DNA from: Mercurialis annua | Taxonomy: Eukaryota; Streptophyta; Magnoliopsida; Malpighiales; Euphorbiaceae | DNA: 64,000 nucleotides | Assembly: GCF_937616625.2 (NCBI RefSeq) | Contig: NC_065570.1 | Coordinates: 5,652,001-5,716,000 of the forward strand | Direction: 5' to 3' | Shown here: piece after piece, positions 24,768 to 37,260 of the stretch | Layout of the letters: every line of letters starts with the position of its first letter | Position numbering within the stretch: position 1 is the first letter of the stretch | The notes under the pieces: model-generated | Told to the model about the DNA's origin: nothing | What the model saw: only the letters and a program-made list of their open reading frames with translations | Databases searched by the model: none | Position numbers and translations under genes: made by a program

Positions 24768-25209
24768 TTTTAAGAGACCGTCATGCGTGTGTCCTCGCAC
24801 TCTGAGAAGCTCATTAAGTAAAAGACGTATAGTACATGGACTTTAGTAAGGATAATTTTCAATTAAAAATAGAGAAGACAATAAAAATACCACAAAAAAG
24901 TCTTCTATTTACATGCTTTACCACATGTTTCAATTGTTTTACACCAGCGTTTTTGCATTAATGCGATGTTGATAGCTATGCACTGTTATGCACTGTTCAT
25001 AACAGTGCAATAATTAAATATCACCACATATTTTTAAAAAAATAAAAAAAATCATTTATATAATTATTGGTTTGAAATAATAAAAATTTACCTATATAAA
25101 CTTTAAAAATACTATTAATTTTAATTTTCAAAGTATAAATATATTAAATTTTAATAATATAAAATATACAAATACACAAGTAATACAACTTTTAAAAATA
25201 TAAATTTAT
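24768..25209. other. AT-rich intergenic DNA, nothing recognised
   Basis: No ORF or bounded repeat is supported between the MITE and the ATGTATC-rich zone. Confidence 0.45.
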
Positions 25210-25306
25210 AAATTATTTATCAGATGCATTATTAATACATACCGAATACGAGTTTGATACATAAATAATTTATTTATCATGTATAATTATGTATTAGAGA
25301 TGTATT

Positions 25307-25402
<96 letters not shown>

Positions 25403-25756
25403 TATGTGGTAAAGATGTAACCATCATATATAAATTATGTATTAACAATGTATCCATCAGTACATTTAAAAAATGCATTTATCATGTATAAATTATATAT
25501 ATTATCGATGTATCGATTAAGTAGATATAAACAAATGTAGCTATCATTTATTTATAGCATAAATTACACATTGATAATAAATATACCTATCATGTATAAA
25601 ATATGTATCAGAGAGGAATAAATATAAAATCGTATCGATCGAATTAGTCGGTTGATTCAATTACCATCGATCGAATATTTAAATTATGTATTAACGATGT
25701 ATCTTTTTGAATACATTTAAAAAATGTATTTGAAAGGTATTTATTAAGTATATTTA

Positions 25757-25808
<52 letters not shown>

Positions 25809-26480
25809 GATGTATCTATTTAAATGCATTTAAAAATATATCTATCGTGTATAAATTATGTATCAGCGCTTTATCTATTAAGTACATTTAAAAATGTATC
25901 TATCATGTTTAAAATTATTTTTTTTATAAATATCAGTATAAAGTATGTATCGGAGAAAAATCACATATGTATCAAATATATATTGGAGATGTATCAAATA
26001 TTTATCGAATATTTTGCACTTCTACTCATCTTTTTCCTTTTTCCACCTTGGGCTTCTGGTTAAATTATGAAAACAAACTGATCAAATATATATAAAAAAA
26101 TATATATAATAATACTAATTAAAATGAATTAATTAGTTCATTTTAATTAGTATTATTAAATATATGTTTATAAACTTTTTTAAATATAAAAACAAATTAA
26201 TCAAATTAGTCAATTAATTCAATTAACGTATCAAATATGTATGTATCATGTATAAATTGTGTATCAAGAATGTATCAGAAATATATTCGAATTACAATTA
26301 AATGTAATCGATTAGAATTCAATAAGCCCTATAAAATAACATTAGCAGCAATAACATATCCGGAATGCACTATCTAACATTCAAAGGTTAAAAATTTAAA
26401 CTCAATTCATTAAAAAAAATAGATATGTATCGAAAATATATCGCAGATGTATCGAAAATATATCGCAGATGTATCAAAGA
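25210..26480. repeat. Degenerate ATGTATC-rich repeat zone
   Basis: The motif ATGTATC, usually in the context GATGTATC, TATGTATC or AATGTATC, recurs at least fifteen times (for example near 25446, 25508, 25698, 25807, 25858, 25894, 25945, 25967, 25988, 26268, 26420, 26446 and 26469). It is often followed by ATTAAGTA and a run of AAAATG. Near 26420-26475 it becomes a short exact tandem (unit about 26 bp, ATGTATCG then AAAATATATCGCAG). It looks like a decayed satellite-like array. The ORFs in it are translations of the repeat. Confidence 0.55.
25312..25399. repeat. TA dinucleotide microsatellite
   Basis: An uninterrupted TA/AT run of about 85 bp. A second run of about 40 bp lies at 25763-25802. 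Repeats of this length are highly polymorphic and prone to assembly error. Confidence 0.95.
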
Positions 26481-26520
26481 TTATCAAATCATGAATATCA
26501 AACATAAACTCAACAACACC

Positions 26521-26994
26521 GAATTGTTCCATTATTCACAGCAACATCTAACTCCCCAGTTGTCTCCTTAATCCTCTCAACGCCCTCATCAATCTCCCTA
26601 CTAAAATCAACCACAACACATTTAATCTGAACATTCTCTCAACACCCTCATCAATCTCCCCACTAAAATCAACCACAACACATTTAATCTGAACATTTCC
26701 ATGTTTAGACAGAATCGAATTAGACACATCTTTAAGCTTGTCTGGATTACGACCGAGTAGAACCAAATTCAAACCCTTTTTGGCTAGCTGAAAAGCAAAA
26801 GTTTTACCAATACCGTCGGTCGGACCGGTTATAAGAGCCCAAGATCCGTATTTCTTTAGATTCTTGGCGGGTCTGAGAAAATTAACATAGACCCAATTGA
26901 GTATAGTGAAGAAAAGCTTTGAAAGGTGTAAAGAATCTAAAAAAAACAATACAAGAAACCATATGGGTTGAGATTTAAGGTTACAAAAAAAAAG
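26521..26994 (-). pseudogene. Broken very-long-chain 3-ketoacyl-CoA reductase (KCR) fragment
   Basis: The minus strand encodes the N-terminal part of a KCR1-type short-chain dehydrogenase of the ER fatty-acid elongase: a hydrophobic membrane segment, [20 protein letters not shown], the cofactor motif TGPTDGIGK, then [10 protein letters not shown] and [13 protein letters not shown]. Three breaks are visible. A one-base shift is needed in the T9 tract after the first ATG (26992-26994). A 62-bp tandem duplication (26574-26635 and 26636-26697, two differences) shifts the frame after IDEGVER. Homology then stops near LDVAV-NN, where catalytic Ser, Tyr and Lys should follow. About a third of the protein remains. 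It is not functional as KCR; whether it is transcribed is unknown. Confidence 0.85.
26574..26697. repeat. 62-bp direct tandem duplication inside the KCR fragment
   Basis: Two adjacent 62-bp units starting CTCTCAAC(G/A)CCCTCATC differ at two positions only. Because 62 is not a multiple of three it causes a frameshift. The low divergence suggests a recent slippage-type event. Confidence 0.9.
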
Positions 26995-27900
26995 AGCTCC
27001 ATTTTTTTTGAATTGTTGGATCTGGAGGGGGAAATTTGAGAATTTGAAATGTGGGTTTTGATTAGAGGATTGAATTAAAAAAAACCCAATAAATAGAAAA
27101 TGAAATGAAAGTGAAAAACAGAGGATGAGATTTTAGAAAGGTTGGCAGAAACAGTTGGTAATGTGATTGGATTTAATTATTGAATAGAAAGTGAAGGAAT
27201 CACTTTCCGACTGGCGAGCTCGGTAAGTTGCTGGGGACGAGGTTTCCGGTAGAGAGTGGCTGGTAAAGGGTTTGAGAGTGGTGATGGTGGAGAATAATGG
27301 TGGTGAACAAAAGCAGATAAAAATCAATGGGGCAAGATACATGTGTGATTTGTTGGACACGTGTTATTTTGGGAGGAAGGTGGTGCTGGTTGAAAAGTAA
27401 TAATGGGAGCTGGTATTTTATGAAAGAAAAATTGCAATAAAGTAAACGAATTAATTAATATTATATTATGTGAAATAGTGAGTCATTATTGTAGTTTTTT
27501 TGTTATTTTCTCTTTAAAATATTGTCAAATAATGAAAATGATGTGATGGAAAAAAATGGATTGGTTCAATCTATAATCGATATATGCTATATATAGTGAA
27601 AAATAATAAGATTTTACTCTTGGTGTGATGGAAAGACGCAAATTTTAAATTTCAATTATAATTTACTAATCCAATGGTTAAACCGGTAGTTAAAAATTGA
27701 TTGATAAGTTTGGTTCTTAAACTCCTTTTAAGCATCATTTGCGAGTTGACATTTATATAGGAGGTGGAATGTACATTGTCATAATTCTCCAACTAAAAGG
27801 GAGATGCCTTCTTTTAGGTGTGAGTAGGGAGTTAAACATTGAATGTGCGATATAGGAGGAATTATAGAGGGAAGCTGAATCTAGTCTTATGCTTTATGTC
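26995..27900. other. Former KCR upstream region and intergenic DNA
   Basis: 27000-27400 is more balanced in composition and probably the old promoter/5' region of the KCR copy. The ORF at 27133-27360 on the minus strand has no recognisable family. No other feature. Confidence 0.45.
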
Positions 27901-28545
27901 TAAATCAGTTTTTCGGTCGATTCGGAAATTTACTCATTAAAACGGATTGGTTTTTGAAGGAATTAGCAATCAAATCGAATTAGAGAGGTAAATTTTTTGA
28001 TTCGCTTCAATTTTACCGAACATAAAAGCAATTCTTAAAAAAATAAAAAAAATTAAGTGATTTTAAAAGTTAGAAATTAAATTTAGACGAGTAATTTTAT
28101 ATAATTTTTAGTCACTTTTGTTTTTGAATTAATCAAATTTCATTAAATCGAATCCGAAACAGTTACATTTGTAAGAAATTCGGTTAATTCGAAAATCAAA
28201 TCCGATGACCTGACATGTAACAGACTATTACGCTTACATGCGTTGTCTGATTCGCATACTACTATAAAAATAAAAACCAAATTATCAACTAGTGTTTCGC
28301 CAATTAAATTATCCACTTCTCTAGTCACTTGAATATATAAGAATTAAAAATTATTTTTAGATAATTTTATTTTATAAAAATAGTTTGAGTTTTTCGAGTT
28401 TTTTAATTTTTCGAAAGTAGAAATCAAACCAATTTTACAAAAAACGTACTTTATACATAAATAAATCAAAACCGGTTCTTTCTTTTCGATTCCGTATGAT
28501 TATATATTTTTTTCATTTCGGTGTACACCCTTATTCCCGTGTTGT
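27901..28545. repeat. TCGGTT-type MITE with nested short repeat, copy 2
   Basis: The outer sequence carries TTTCGGTCGATTCGG and, at the right, TTTTCGATTCCGTATG, as in repeats of the kind at 6580-7175. The middle, 28112-28270, is the second copy of the short repeat at 6838-6990 (GAAACAGTTACATTTGTAAG, CCGATGACCTGACATG, TGATTCGCA). The insertion points in the two carriers differ, so these are independent insertions. Confidence 0.4.
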
Positions 28546-28874
28546 TGCCTTATATTTTGAAAGTGACGCGTAAAAGGAAGTTGGTCGGTGAGAATTGTGC
28601 TTTGAGGTCTTTGATTATGGGTCGGCTGTTTTAGATCTTACATTGAAGTAACACATATTGAAGTAGTGTGTGAACTCTAAAATGTTTTACTTATGTTATG
28701 TTCTTAAAGTAGTGGAAAATGTTTCTTTCTTTCATAAGTACAAGGAACTTTTTCTGCAACTAATAGTGTTTGCATTAATGATAGATATTTTAGTGCAACA
28801 ATTATCCAACAAGGCCTATTTCGCCCTTCCAATTTAGTAGTATAAAAATATTTAAAAATATTTTTTAGAAAAGT

Positions 28875-29247
28875 TATAAAGTCAAAAAAACCTCAACCTT
28901 CTAGTCCTTTTTCAATTTTATTTCGACGTTGTAAAATCGTCAATTATATCCAAATCCACACCTTTCACTTTCAATTGTACCCACAAGTACCAAATTGATC
29001 TCTTTTTAATTGGAAAAGGGTTTAAATAGGTCATTCATTTTGAATTTTTCAAATGAAAAAGATTTTAAATAAGTTATTTATAAAAGTTTTTTTTTTGAAT
29101 TTTTTCGAATGAAAAAGAGTCCAATTTACATAGTTGGGTACAATTGAAATTTAAAAGTGTGGATTTGAGTACAATTGGCAATTTTATAACGTCAGGGTTA
29201 CAATAAAAAGAGGCCAATAGGTCGAGATTTTTTGGGACATTGAGTCT
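28875..29247. mobile_element. Foldback MITE, second copy of the 16698 family
   Basis: The arms match each other and the element at 16698-17206: CGACGTTGTAAAATCGTCAATT with CCAAATCCACACCTTT at the left, and the complements near 29160-29215 at the right. It is shorter than copy 1. No coding capacity. Confidence 0.65.
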
Positions 29248-32120
29248 TTTAAAAACGATTGTTTGTCAGTTTTGAATTGATTTACATCCTAAATTGACGT
29301 TAATTTTAATGGCTAATTCTTAAATATTGAAAAAACAAATTGAGTCTAATTGACATGTACGGTAAATTTTAATATTGTTTGAAATGAGGAAATTTAGATG
29401 GATAAACTCTACAAATTTAAAATTTTATATTTTTATAAAAAAAAGTTAAGAAAACTCATCGATTTCAAAAGTTCATGATTTTAGATCCTACTTTCTATAT
29501 GAAAAAATCATAGTTAATAATTTTTATAAATGATGGAGTATTTAAAATTTTATTATTTTAAAATTATCTTTACAAATTCATTGGTTTAAATTCAATTCAA
29601 GCAATGACTTTTTAAAATTTTTAAATTTCACGTTACATTAATTTATAATCTACAAATTTTGTAGACTTCATAAAGTTTAAAAACTCTTCATCCATGAATT
29701 TTAAAATTTATCATTCTCGTACATTTGTTTAGAGAATAAAAAAATTTAGACTCTCGAAATAAAATAATAATTTATTATTTTATATAACTTCAAGAAAGTT
29801 GGAAAAGTTAACACAAACTTAGGAGCTTCAAATTTTAAGATAAAACTTGATTAGGATCAAAGTAGATAATCCAATTCCTTTGATTGGAGCTTAAGAAATT
29901 TTTTAAAGTAGTGGTTGTTAGAAGAGAAAGGTGTTAGCTTGTTTGAATGTGAGTTTTAAAGTAGGAAAATTTAGGAATGATGTCAACTTAAATTTTGAAA
30001 ATTTTTCATGTGGTATGATAAGAAAGGGGGTAGTGGGTTTAGTTTATAATGGTAATGGTGGTGGTGGTGGGACATTTTCATTATGGAATAAGAATTGGGA
30101 GTCTCTTTCCATTTCCAATATTCCACTATTGAATGGTGGATATCATTTTATAATTTTGAAAAAAATCTATTTATATGTATGTATTTTATACTTAATTAAT
30201 ATTTTAAATATTTTTAATTATATAAATTTTATTGTTTATTAATTTGAATATTAAATGCAATACATTTGGTGTAATTTTTCTGAATAGAGTTCTCATGTTC
30301 ACGATCTATACCGTTTATTATAAAAAAAACAGTATAGATTAATTTGATTAAAATTATATTTTTTTTTATCTATATCGTTCATTTTATAAGGAATGATGTA
30401 AATTATAAATATAGCCCTTTTAAATTTAAAATGAATTTAAAGAAATCCCAATCCAATTTTCCTTCAATACTATCCTATCTTATAATTGTATTAAAATGAT
30501 TGAATTTAAAATTTCCAAATTCTACAATACTTGGCTAGTAGTAGATGTAAACTCCACTTATTTGATTCCCTTCCAAACTACTAGTTATAGCTTGTACACC
30601 ATCCAGTCCTTTCTATCAATTGAATGGTTTTTCTGATGTTTAAATAAGGTATGAGGCATATTTAAATTCTTAGCATTCAATTTTTATATTTTTATTTATT
30701 AATATTGAGTTTTTATATTTTATATTTTATATACATTATATTATTTTGTTATGGAAATAAAATGTGTGTGCCTTTTATGCGACTGTGATAAATTTGTTAT
30801 TTTTATTATTTAAATATTTAGTCCCGATATTTTTATCTTTGTTGATAATAAATCTCTCAATTGTTTTTTTTTATTCAGTTTGAATTGACATTATTAACAC
30901 CTTTTATGATTCAATGTCAACAGAATTAAAAATATAAAATTCAGTATTGACCAATAAAGATATAAGGATATAATGTCAAAAATAGAATAAGTATAAGGAC
31001 CTAAAATACATTATTAAACAATAAATTATAGGTCAATTAACTTATTATACATGTGTGAGTAGAATATCACTAAGGTTTGAGTTCAATTTTTTTTATAATG
31101 GCTAAAAATCTTCCCTCTCCAGTGATAACAAATATATATTATGCCTTTAATTAATAGTAATATTCAGGCTTTATTACCATTTTAAGTTTTGTCTAAATAT
31201 AATTTTGTCTGACTATTAAAAAATATTTATTTTTAAATTTTTTTAAGGATTATCTTTAAAAAAAAATCAAATTTGGTCTAATTTTAATAAATATATTTTA
31301 ATCTTAGTCAATTTTTTTGATCAATTTTTTTAATTTCATCAGTTATAATTTAATTTTGATAAAATAAATAAATTTGATCATAAATAAAAAATTAAAACAT
31401 TTAAATTTAATATATTAGTATATATATATATATATATATAAGATTGAAATTGACAATTTAAAAAAACTGGACTACAAATAAAAAAAATTAAATTAATTGA
31501 GTATTTCCAAATCATTAGACGTTATTACTTTTAATTCTTTAATAGTATATAAATAAAAAAAATTCATTTCTATTTTTGTTCTATCATTTACATAATTTTA
31601 TATGTTTTAATATCACTGCATCATAATTATTAGTAAAAATATAACACTCGTCATCTAGTAATTATTTTCGAGAAATTTATGATGTTCAGCTGAAACATGT
31701 CAAGTATAATTTTTTATAAAATAAAAAAAATTTACATAACATGATGTATTTTATTATACATTTTTAAATTAAGTAAAATAATTTTATATTATTAAATATA
31801 AATTAATAATATTATTTTAGAAAATTTAAATTTATAAATTAAATAATTATAAATCATTATGATTATATAGATTCAGTCATATACGTGGGTGGCCACAAAT
31901 CCTATCTAGCTACTACCGCCCAAAGAAAATGAACAATTATTTTCCACCTCCGCATGCATTATTTTGTCTTGCCTTATTGCCCTGTACCTTGCGAATCAGA
32001 ATCTAATTTATCCCAAAACAATTTCCACAACCTTATAATGATTTTAGAAAAGCTGAATAATATGTCTATCTCTTCTGTTTTTAGTTTTAATTTTTATCAG
32101 CTTTTATTGGTTTGAAAGTT
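29248..32120. other. Long AT-rich intergenic stretch
   Basis: A decayed copy of the ACCGTTCATT foldback lies at about 30290-30460 (GTTCACGATCTATACCGTTT and its complement). The ORF at 29931-30242 has no recognisable family and is not supported as a gene. A short TA run is at about 31418-31440. Confidence 0.45.
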
Positions 32121-32121
32121 T

Positions 32122-32800
32122 TGTTGAGGGTGCAAAAATGGCTACTTCTCGAACAATGGAGTCGAGTCATATGAGATCCACTCTCAGATGATACCGGACT
32201 CCCATCAAAAGAACCAAATATATAAAGAAGATGGGTAAATCTGTATCGCCATGATATTATGAATACAAAGTAGAGACTGAATTCCTAGGACTCGGCCAAA
32301 GCGCGCTGATCCTGGGATTCGGATAGATCGTCAGATTTATTACATAATCTTGAAGTATTTTCTTATTTGAATACAAACTCCAACTTAAAAAGATAAGCTT
32401 TAATTTAAAAAGACGATATTGTTTAAGAAGACGTTCCTAAATAGGATTCATGTCTGAATAAGGAAGATCATTACCAAATTAGGATCAAAACCTACAAAGT
32501 ATGATTCACTTTTCTATTACAAATTTACAACACTGCTAGGTATTCAATCATCTACTATATCTTTTCTATTATAAATTTACAACACTGCTAGGTATGCAAC
32601 CATTTACTATAAAAGGAGCATGATGTATGCCTAAAAACACAATTACATTCATATACTCGAAACGTTGCTCAAAACTCTAAATTGACTTTAGCATCGGAGA
32701 GTTAATCGGACAACCACCATCCGGTTAGCTTCTACCCTGTTTTGCAGGTCTCATTCACCGGCTCAGAAGGCAGACTCCATCATTGCTTAAAACATTATTA
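32122..32800 (+). repeat. LTR-retrotransposon LTR-like sequence (solo or fragment)
   Basis: It starts TGTTGAGGGTGC and contains a TATA-like CTATAAAAGGAGC (about 32608-32620). Downstream is a leader-like part (TTGACTTTAGCATCGGAGAG, CCATCCGG, TTTTGCAGGTC) typical of LTR R-U5 regions of plant Ty3/gypsy and TRIM elements. It ends near AAAACA. A 54-bp internal tandem duplication (32510-32563 and 32564-32617, starting CTTTTCTATTA) is present. No primer-binding site, second LTR or 5-bp duplication was identified, so the boundaries are approximate. Confidence 0.45.
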
Positions 32801-34496
32801 TTTATGCATGTCTTTATATAGTTTTATGTTATTTTGGTGAGTTTTAAATTCGGTAGTTTTCAAGGATAAGATCAAAATTATTTAGCGTTTGTTAGAATTT
32901 TAAATTTAATTTTTTTATGATACAACGTTTGAATATGATTATTCAAGCATAGCAAAAATAAAACGATAAAAATAGAAGTTTAAAAGATATGAATGATGTA
33001 AGAATTTTTTTATATTTAATGTAACAATCAAAATTTCGATTTATTATTTTGTTTTTCAATAGATCGGTTATTTGATTTTGTGTGTATTTATTTTTGAATT
33101 TTTTGTATCGATTAATTTATATTTTGAATATACATATGTTATCACTTCATCAACCTTATTTATCAATTCTAGAAGATATTTTATTTTGAATATACATATG
33201 TAATCAACTTCATCAACCTTAGTATCTTCTAGAATTGTGTCATTTTTCATTTCTTATTTTCTTCTTCTTTGGTGTGAGGTTATCAACATTCAACATCCTA
33301 TTCAAAATAATTCATTTTGATGATAAATATATGATTCTTGAAAAATTTATTATAGTGCATAGGCTATAAACTCATTCATTAATTAAGATTTATAAATTCA
33401 TTACATTTATTTAATAATATTAAATTAATTATTTAAAAAATTAATTTTGAATGATAGTAAAGAATACTCATTTTCTTTTGAATTTACTTTCAGTTTTTTT
33501 GTGAACAAACCGCATAAAATGAAATCTAATTGATTATAATCCTCTTATTATTATTTGTACAATGAAACTAAGGATACTATTTTACATTTTGTCTAATAAA
33601 GTATACATTAACTTTCCTTTTCTCCCTTTTACTACTATTTTTTTAATTATATATGAAGTTTTCATCCTTTTAATATCTTTTTCTCTTAAAAAAATGATTC
33701 CAATTGAGGATAAAATTCACATATATCAATAACGTATAATATGATTGGTCTAATATAATGATATATATCATTAAAATCAAAATCATATTTTCATTGTCAT
33801 TTCTGCTATGTACATATCACATAATTAATTCTGATTTGTTCATAAAAAAATTAATTATGACTGGAGATAATACGTTAACAAGTCATTTAGTATACATTTT
33901 AAATAAAATGAAAAATGTTCACTAATTAAAAATTAACTAATCCAAATATCAACTAAGTACCCTAGTAATCATCATCATACAATGCGTTTCTTAGAATCTA
34001 CCAATTAATGAATTGTGTGTATAAAGCAGAATTTGGCTCGACGGCATTGGAGGAGTCACATAAACCGCCCTAGCCAATCCTACATCAGTAATGATAATCA
34101 TCAGTAATTAATTAATTAATTATATGATTAAAATAATTAATTATTTTATAATATCATTAAGACTTTGTAGTTTGTAGAAGTTGAACCACATGAAAAATAT
34201 CTAAGCAAAGAGTGGACAGTTGGCTCCTCCTCCACCACGAATTGGTCCTCAACCACAATTTATTATGGTTTAGTTTTTAATTTTTAATTGAATCGATAAT
34301 ATTTTATTTATTTCCTTTGAAGTAAAGATAAGAGTTTGATTTTTATTTAAAAATCATAAATGTCTATGATCATGTCTTTAGTTTATTCCTTTGATTGTTT
34401 ATCAGTTTCCTCCACCCATCGTTATCTTTTGTTAATTTATAGTACTACTATTTTATTCTTTTGTTTTATTGAAGAATGACAAATTAAGATCAAGTG
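32801..34496. other. AT-rich intergenic DNA with a short tandem repeat
   Basis: Around 33119-33220 a 62-bp unit (TATTTTGAATATACATATGT, then CTTCATCAACCTTA) is present twice and is followed by an inverted pair TCTAGAAGATA / TATCTTCTAGA. No gene is supported. Confidence 0.5.
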
Positions 34497-34510
34497 AAAT
34501 CCTACAGTGG

Positions 34511-35512
34511 AATTATAACTATGTATCATATTAAACCTCTCTCTAAAATATCATCCTCTCCCCTCTCTCTTCAAACCACACTCCAAAATTATTGTTTTGA
34601 GGAGGTGGTTTTGGCCTTTTGGCCGGAAAACCACCTCCTCCACTCTTTTTCTTTCTTAGATCTATTCCAATAAAAAAACTTAGTTAATTTGTTTCTAAAA
34701 TAAATCTATCATTAAAGATTTCTCATACTTGAAGGATTGAAGAAACAATTTTTAAAGAATATGGTTTTCTTTGGGGATTGGAAAACCATCTTCTACTTTT
34801 TATCAAGAAGTTTTCTTCAATTTTTTAGAGTTAAGTTTGATCTTTTTATGGTGGATATGGGTGTTTTCTAGTGTTTTTAGATCTATCCTTATTGTCTTCT
34901 TAGATCTACTCCGATAAAAAAAAAAACTTAGTTAATTTGTTTCTAAAATTAATCTATCTTTGGAGGTCTCTCATTCTTGAAGGATTGAAGAAATAATTTT
35001 TAAAGAAAGTGGTTTTTTTTGAGATTGGAAAACCACCTTCTATTGTTTTATCAAGAAGTTTTCTTCAATTTTTTAAAGTCAAGTTTGACCTTTTTTGTGG
35101 GTATGAGTGTTTTCTAGTGTTTTTTAGATCTATCCTTGTTGTCTAGCTTTGAAGTTGTGAAGGAAGTTTCCGAAGCAAGCGGTATCAAGATCTATACTTG
35201 TAGGATCTATTGAAGGTGATGCTCGGAAGTTAGGACTCAACGGATCAAGCGGATCGCCGGCAAAATCGGATGGGTGATAAAATTCGAGACCTCGCTCCAA
35301 CGGAACTTTGTTCATCGTTGTGTTAAGTTAAAGCGAGATTTACGTCTTAGAGTTATCTTCCTTTTGATTATTTTTGACTTGTATCCTTAGTTGTTTCTTA
35401 ATTTTTTTGGAATTTAGTCTTGGAAGATCATATAGTTAAAATTTGTTATATGACTTTCATCATCTTGTAATTTTTCATTTCTATCTAATTCCTATCTTGG
35501 TTAAAAAAAAAA
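34511..35512 (+). mobile_element. Poly-A retroposon family, copy 1 (with internal duplication)
   Basis: Bounded by the direct repeat AAATCCTACAGTGG (34497-34510 and 35513-35526, the A's overlapping a 13-base A tail), as produced by LINE-type target-primed integration. After a CT-rich leader comes a perfect 14-bp hairpin stem, GAGGAGGTGGTTTT (34599-34612) with AAAACCACCTCCTC (34627-34640), and an inner GGCC/GGCC pair. A segment of about 243 bp starting TTAGATCTA is present twice in tandem (from about 34657 and about 34900). The 3' half has CTCCAACGGAAC, CGTTGTGTTAAG and TATGACTTTCATC, shared with the other two copies. No ORF with recognisable protein; the 61-aa ORF at 35130-35315 is antisense. 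Confidence 0.75.
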
Positions 35513-35526
35513 AAATCCTACAGTGG

Positions 35527-37140
35527 CTTTTTTTTATTATTAAAAAATAGATTTAACATTTTAATTGTTAAATTAGTATTTTTATAGTACTATAAATCTA
35601 ATTAACACTTAAAATTTTATTATCTATAATCTAATTTAGAAAATAATAATATTTTAATTGTACAATTTATATACAATTTTATTTATTTTAATAATAATTA
35701 CAAATCGATATTTACTCAATTGGCAAGTGAATACTATATTAAAAAATTAATACTATAATTATGTGTATAATTAATTTAATTATTACTGATCATTTAAAGT
35801 AAAATAAAATTTAAAAATTTGGTAAAAAATAAAATTCAACAAAATATTATCCATTAACTCAAAAAACTAATAAAACTTTTAGTAAAGAGGTCTTTATGAA
35901 TTTAAACCTATAGGATAGCATATAACATATTACTATTTATTAGTGTTCATATTATTTAAAATATAATTTATTGGTCTAAATTATAGTTTTATGGTTAGTT
36001 CATAGTTGATTAAATATGAAATTTAATTTTTATCAACAACACTGGACTGTACTACATTAAAAAAATAAAATTGTATAAAATCAACAGTCTATAATAAATA
36101 AATAATTTTATTATGTTTATAAATTTCACAGATGGTTAGGTTTTATATTTACGGATAAAATAAATACCGAGTGTGATTAAATTCATATTATTTATGTATT
36201 ACATATGATATTAATAAATTTTGAGTCTATATTATTTAAGTTATATAAATGGGTTTATAAAAAATTCACTATAAGTATTTTTTCACTTAAAATGTTAGCT
36301 AACTTCAACTTTATAACTAATATATATATATATATATATAAATAACAAATAAATACAATATTTATTTATTTATTAATTAAAAGTATATAATTATCATTTA
36401 TAATTAAAATATACTAGATTATTTCAAGAGAAATATATAATTAAAAAAATTATCTAAGTAAAATGAGTTAATTATGAAAAAAATGCTCTTACTTAATTTA
36501 GTAGTGAAGTTTTTATTTTCTTTATATGTATTTTTTATTTTAATTAATTTAGGACATGGAAAATATAATTGTACAAATTACGCATTTTTATTTTTTATAT
36601 TTATAATGTGTGTGTATATATATATAAGAATTTCTAAGATATAGTTGAATTATGATACGACGTTCTCTTACCTTAAGTAAGGTTGCATGTTTTGTATTTA
36701 TATATGTAATTATTTAAAATTTAATGTTTGGATTTTATTTTCGGTAAAGTCCTATCTAACTAGAATAAAAATTAAATTGAATATAAAAAATTTATAATTA
36801 CGTCTCTTAATTATAATCCATCCAGAAATTTCATATAATCATAAAAAAAAAACTGTGTATGACATTTTTGCAATATAATTATAAGAAGATATTTTTCAAT
36901 GATAACATTGAGAAACTGCTACCAAATTCAATGAGCTAATATTGCAATAATATATACTAATAACAGGCCAATTTATTTACCGACTATGAGATTTAAAATT
37001 AAATTTTTCTGGGTTGGTTGGTAGTTATCTGAAAGTTATGATGTCATGTTTGAGGACTTTGTACTAGCGTGCGCCTTAATTGCGTCTCTTGTTATTGTCT
37101 ACGGTATAATTTCATTTTCTTGGCCCCACCTTTATTTCCC
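35527..37140. other. Very AT-rich intergenic DNA
   Basis: Short TA runs (about 36320-36340 and 36613-36626) and no supported gene. The last 100 bp or so belong to the promoter of the LURP-one-related gene. Confidence 0.5.
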
Positions 37141-37148
37141 ATATATAT
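37141..37148 (+). promoter_or_regulatory. TATA-like box of the LURP-one-related gene
   Basis: ATATATAT, preceded by CCC and followed by GCTCTCTCC, 113 bp upstream of the start codon; position and pyrimidine-rich downstream context fit a plant core promoter. Confidence 0.5.
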
Positions 37149-37260
37149 GCTCTCTCCTCCCTATCTTTACTCCTACCACAACCAACTTGCCCTTAAACAA
37201 ATTACAAAACTGTAATTAGCTCTCAAAAGTCTGGAAACGGTACCGTTTAGGTTCATCGGA

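Noticed and set aside
25279..25491. ORFs on both strands encoding poly-(Ile-Tyr)
   Set aside because: They are translations of the TA dinucleotide microsatellite, not genes.
29931..30242. 103-aa ORF with a Gly run
   Set aside because: Composition follows the AT-rich background, no family and no splice or promoter context.
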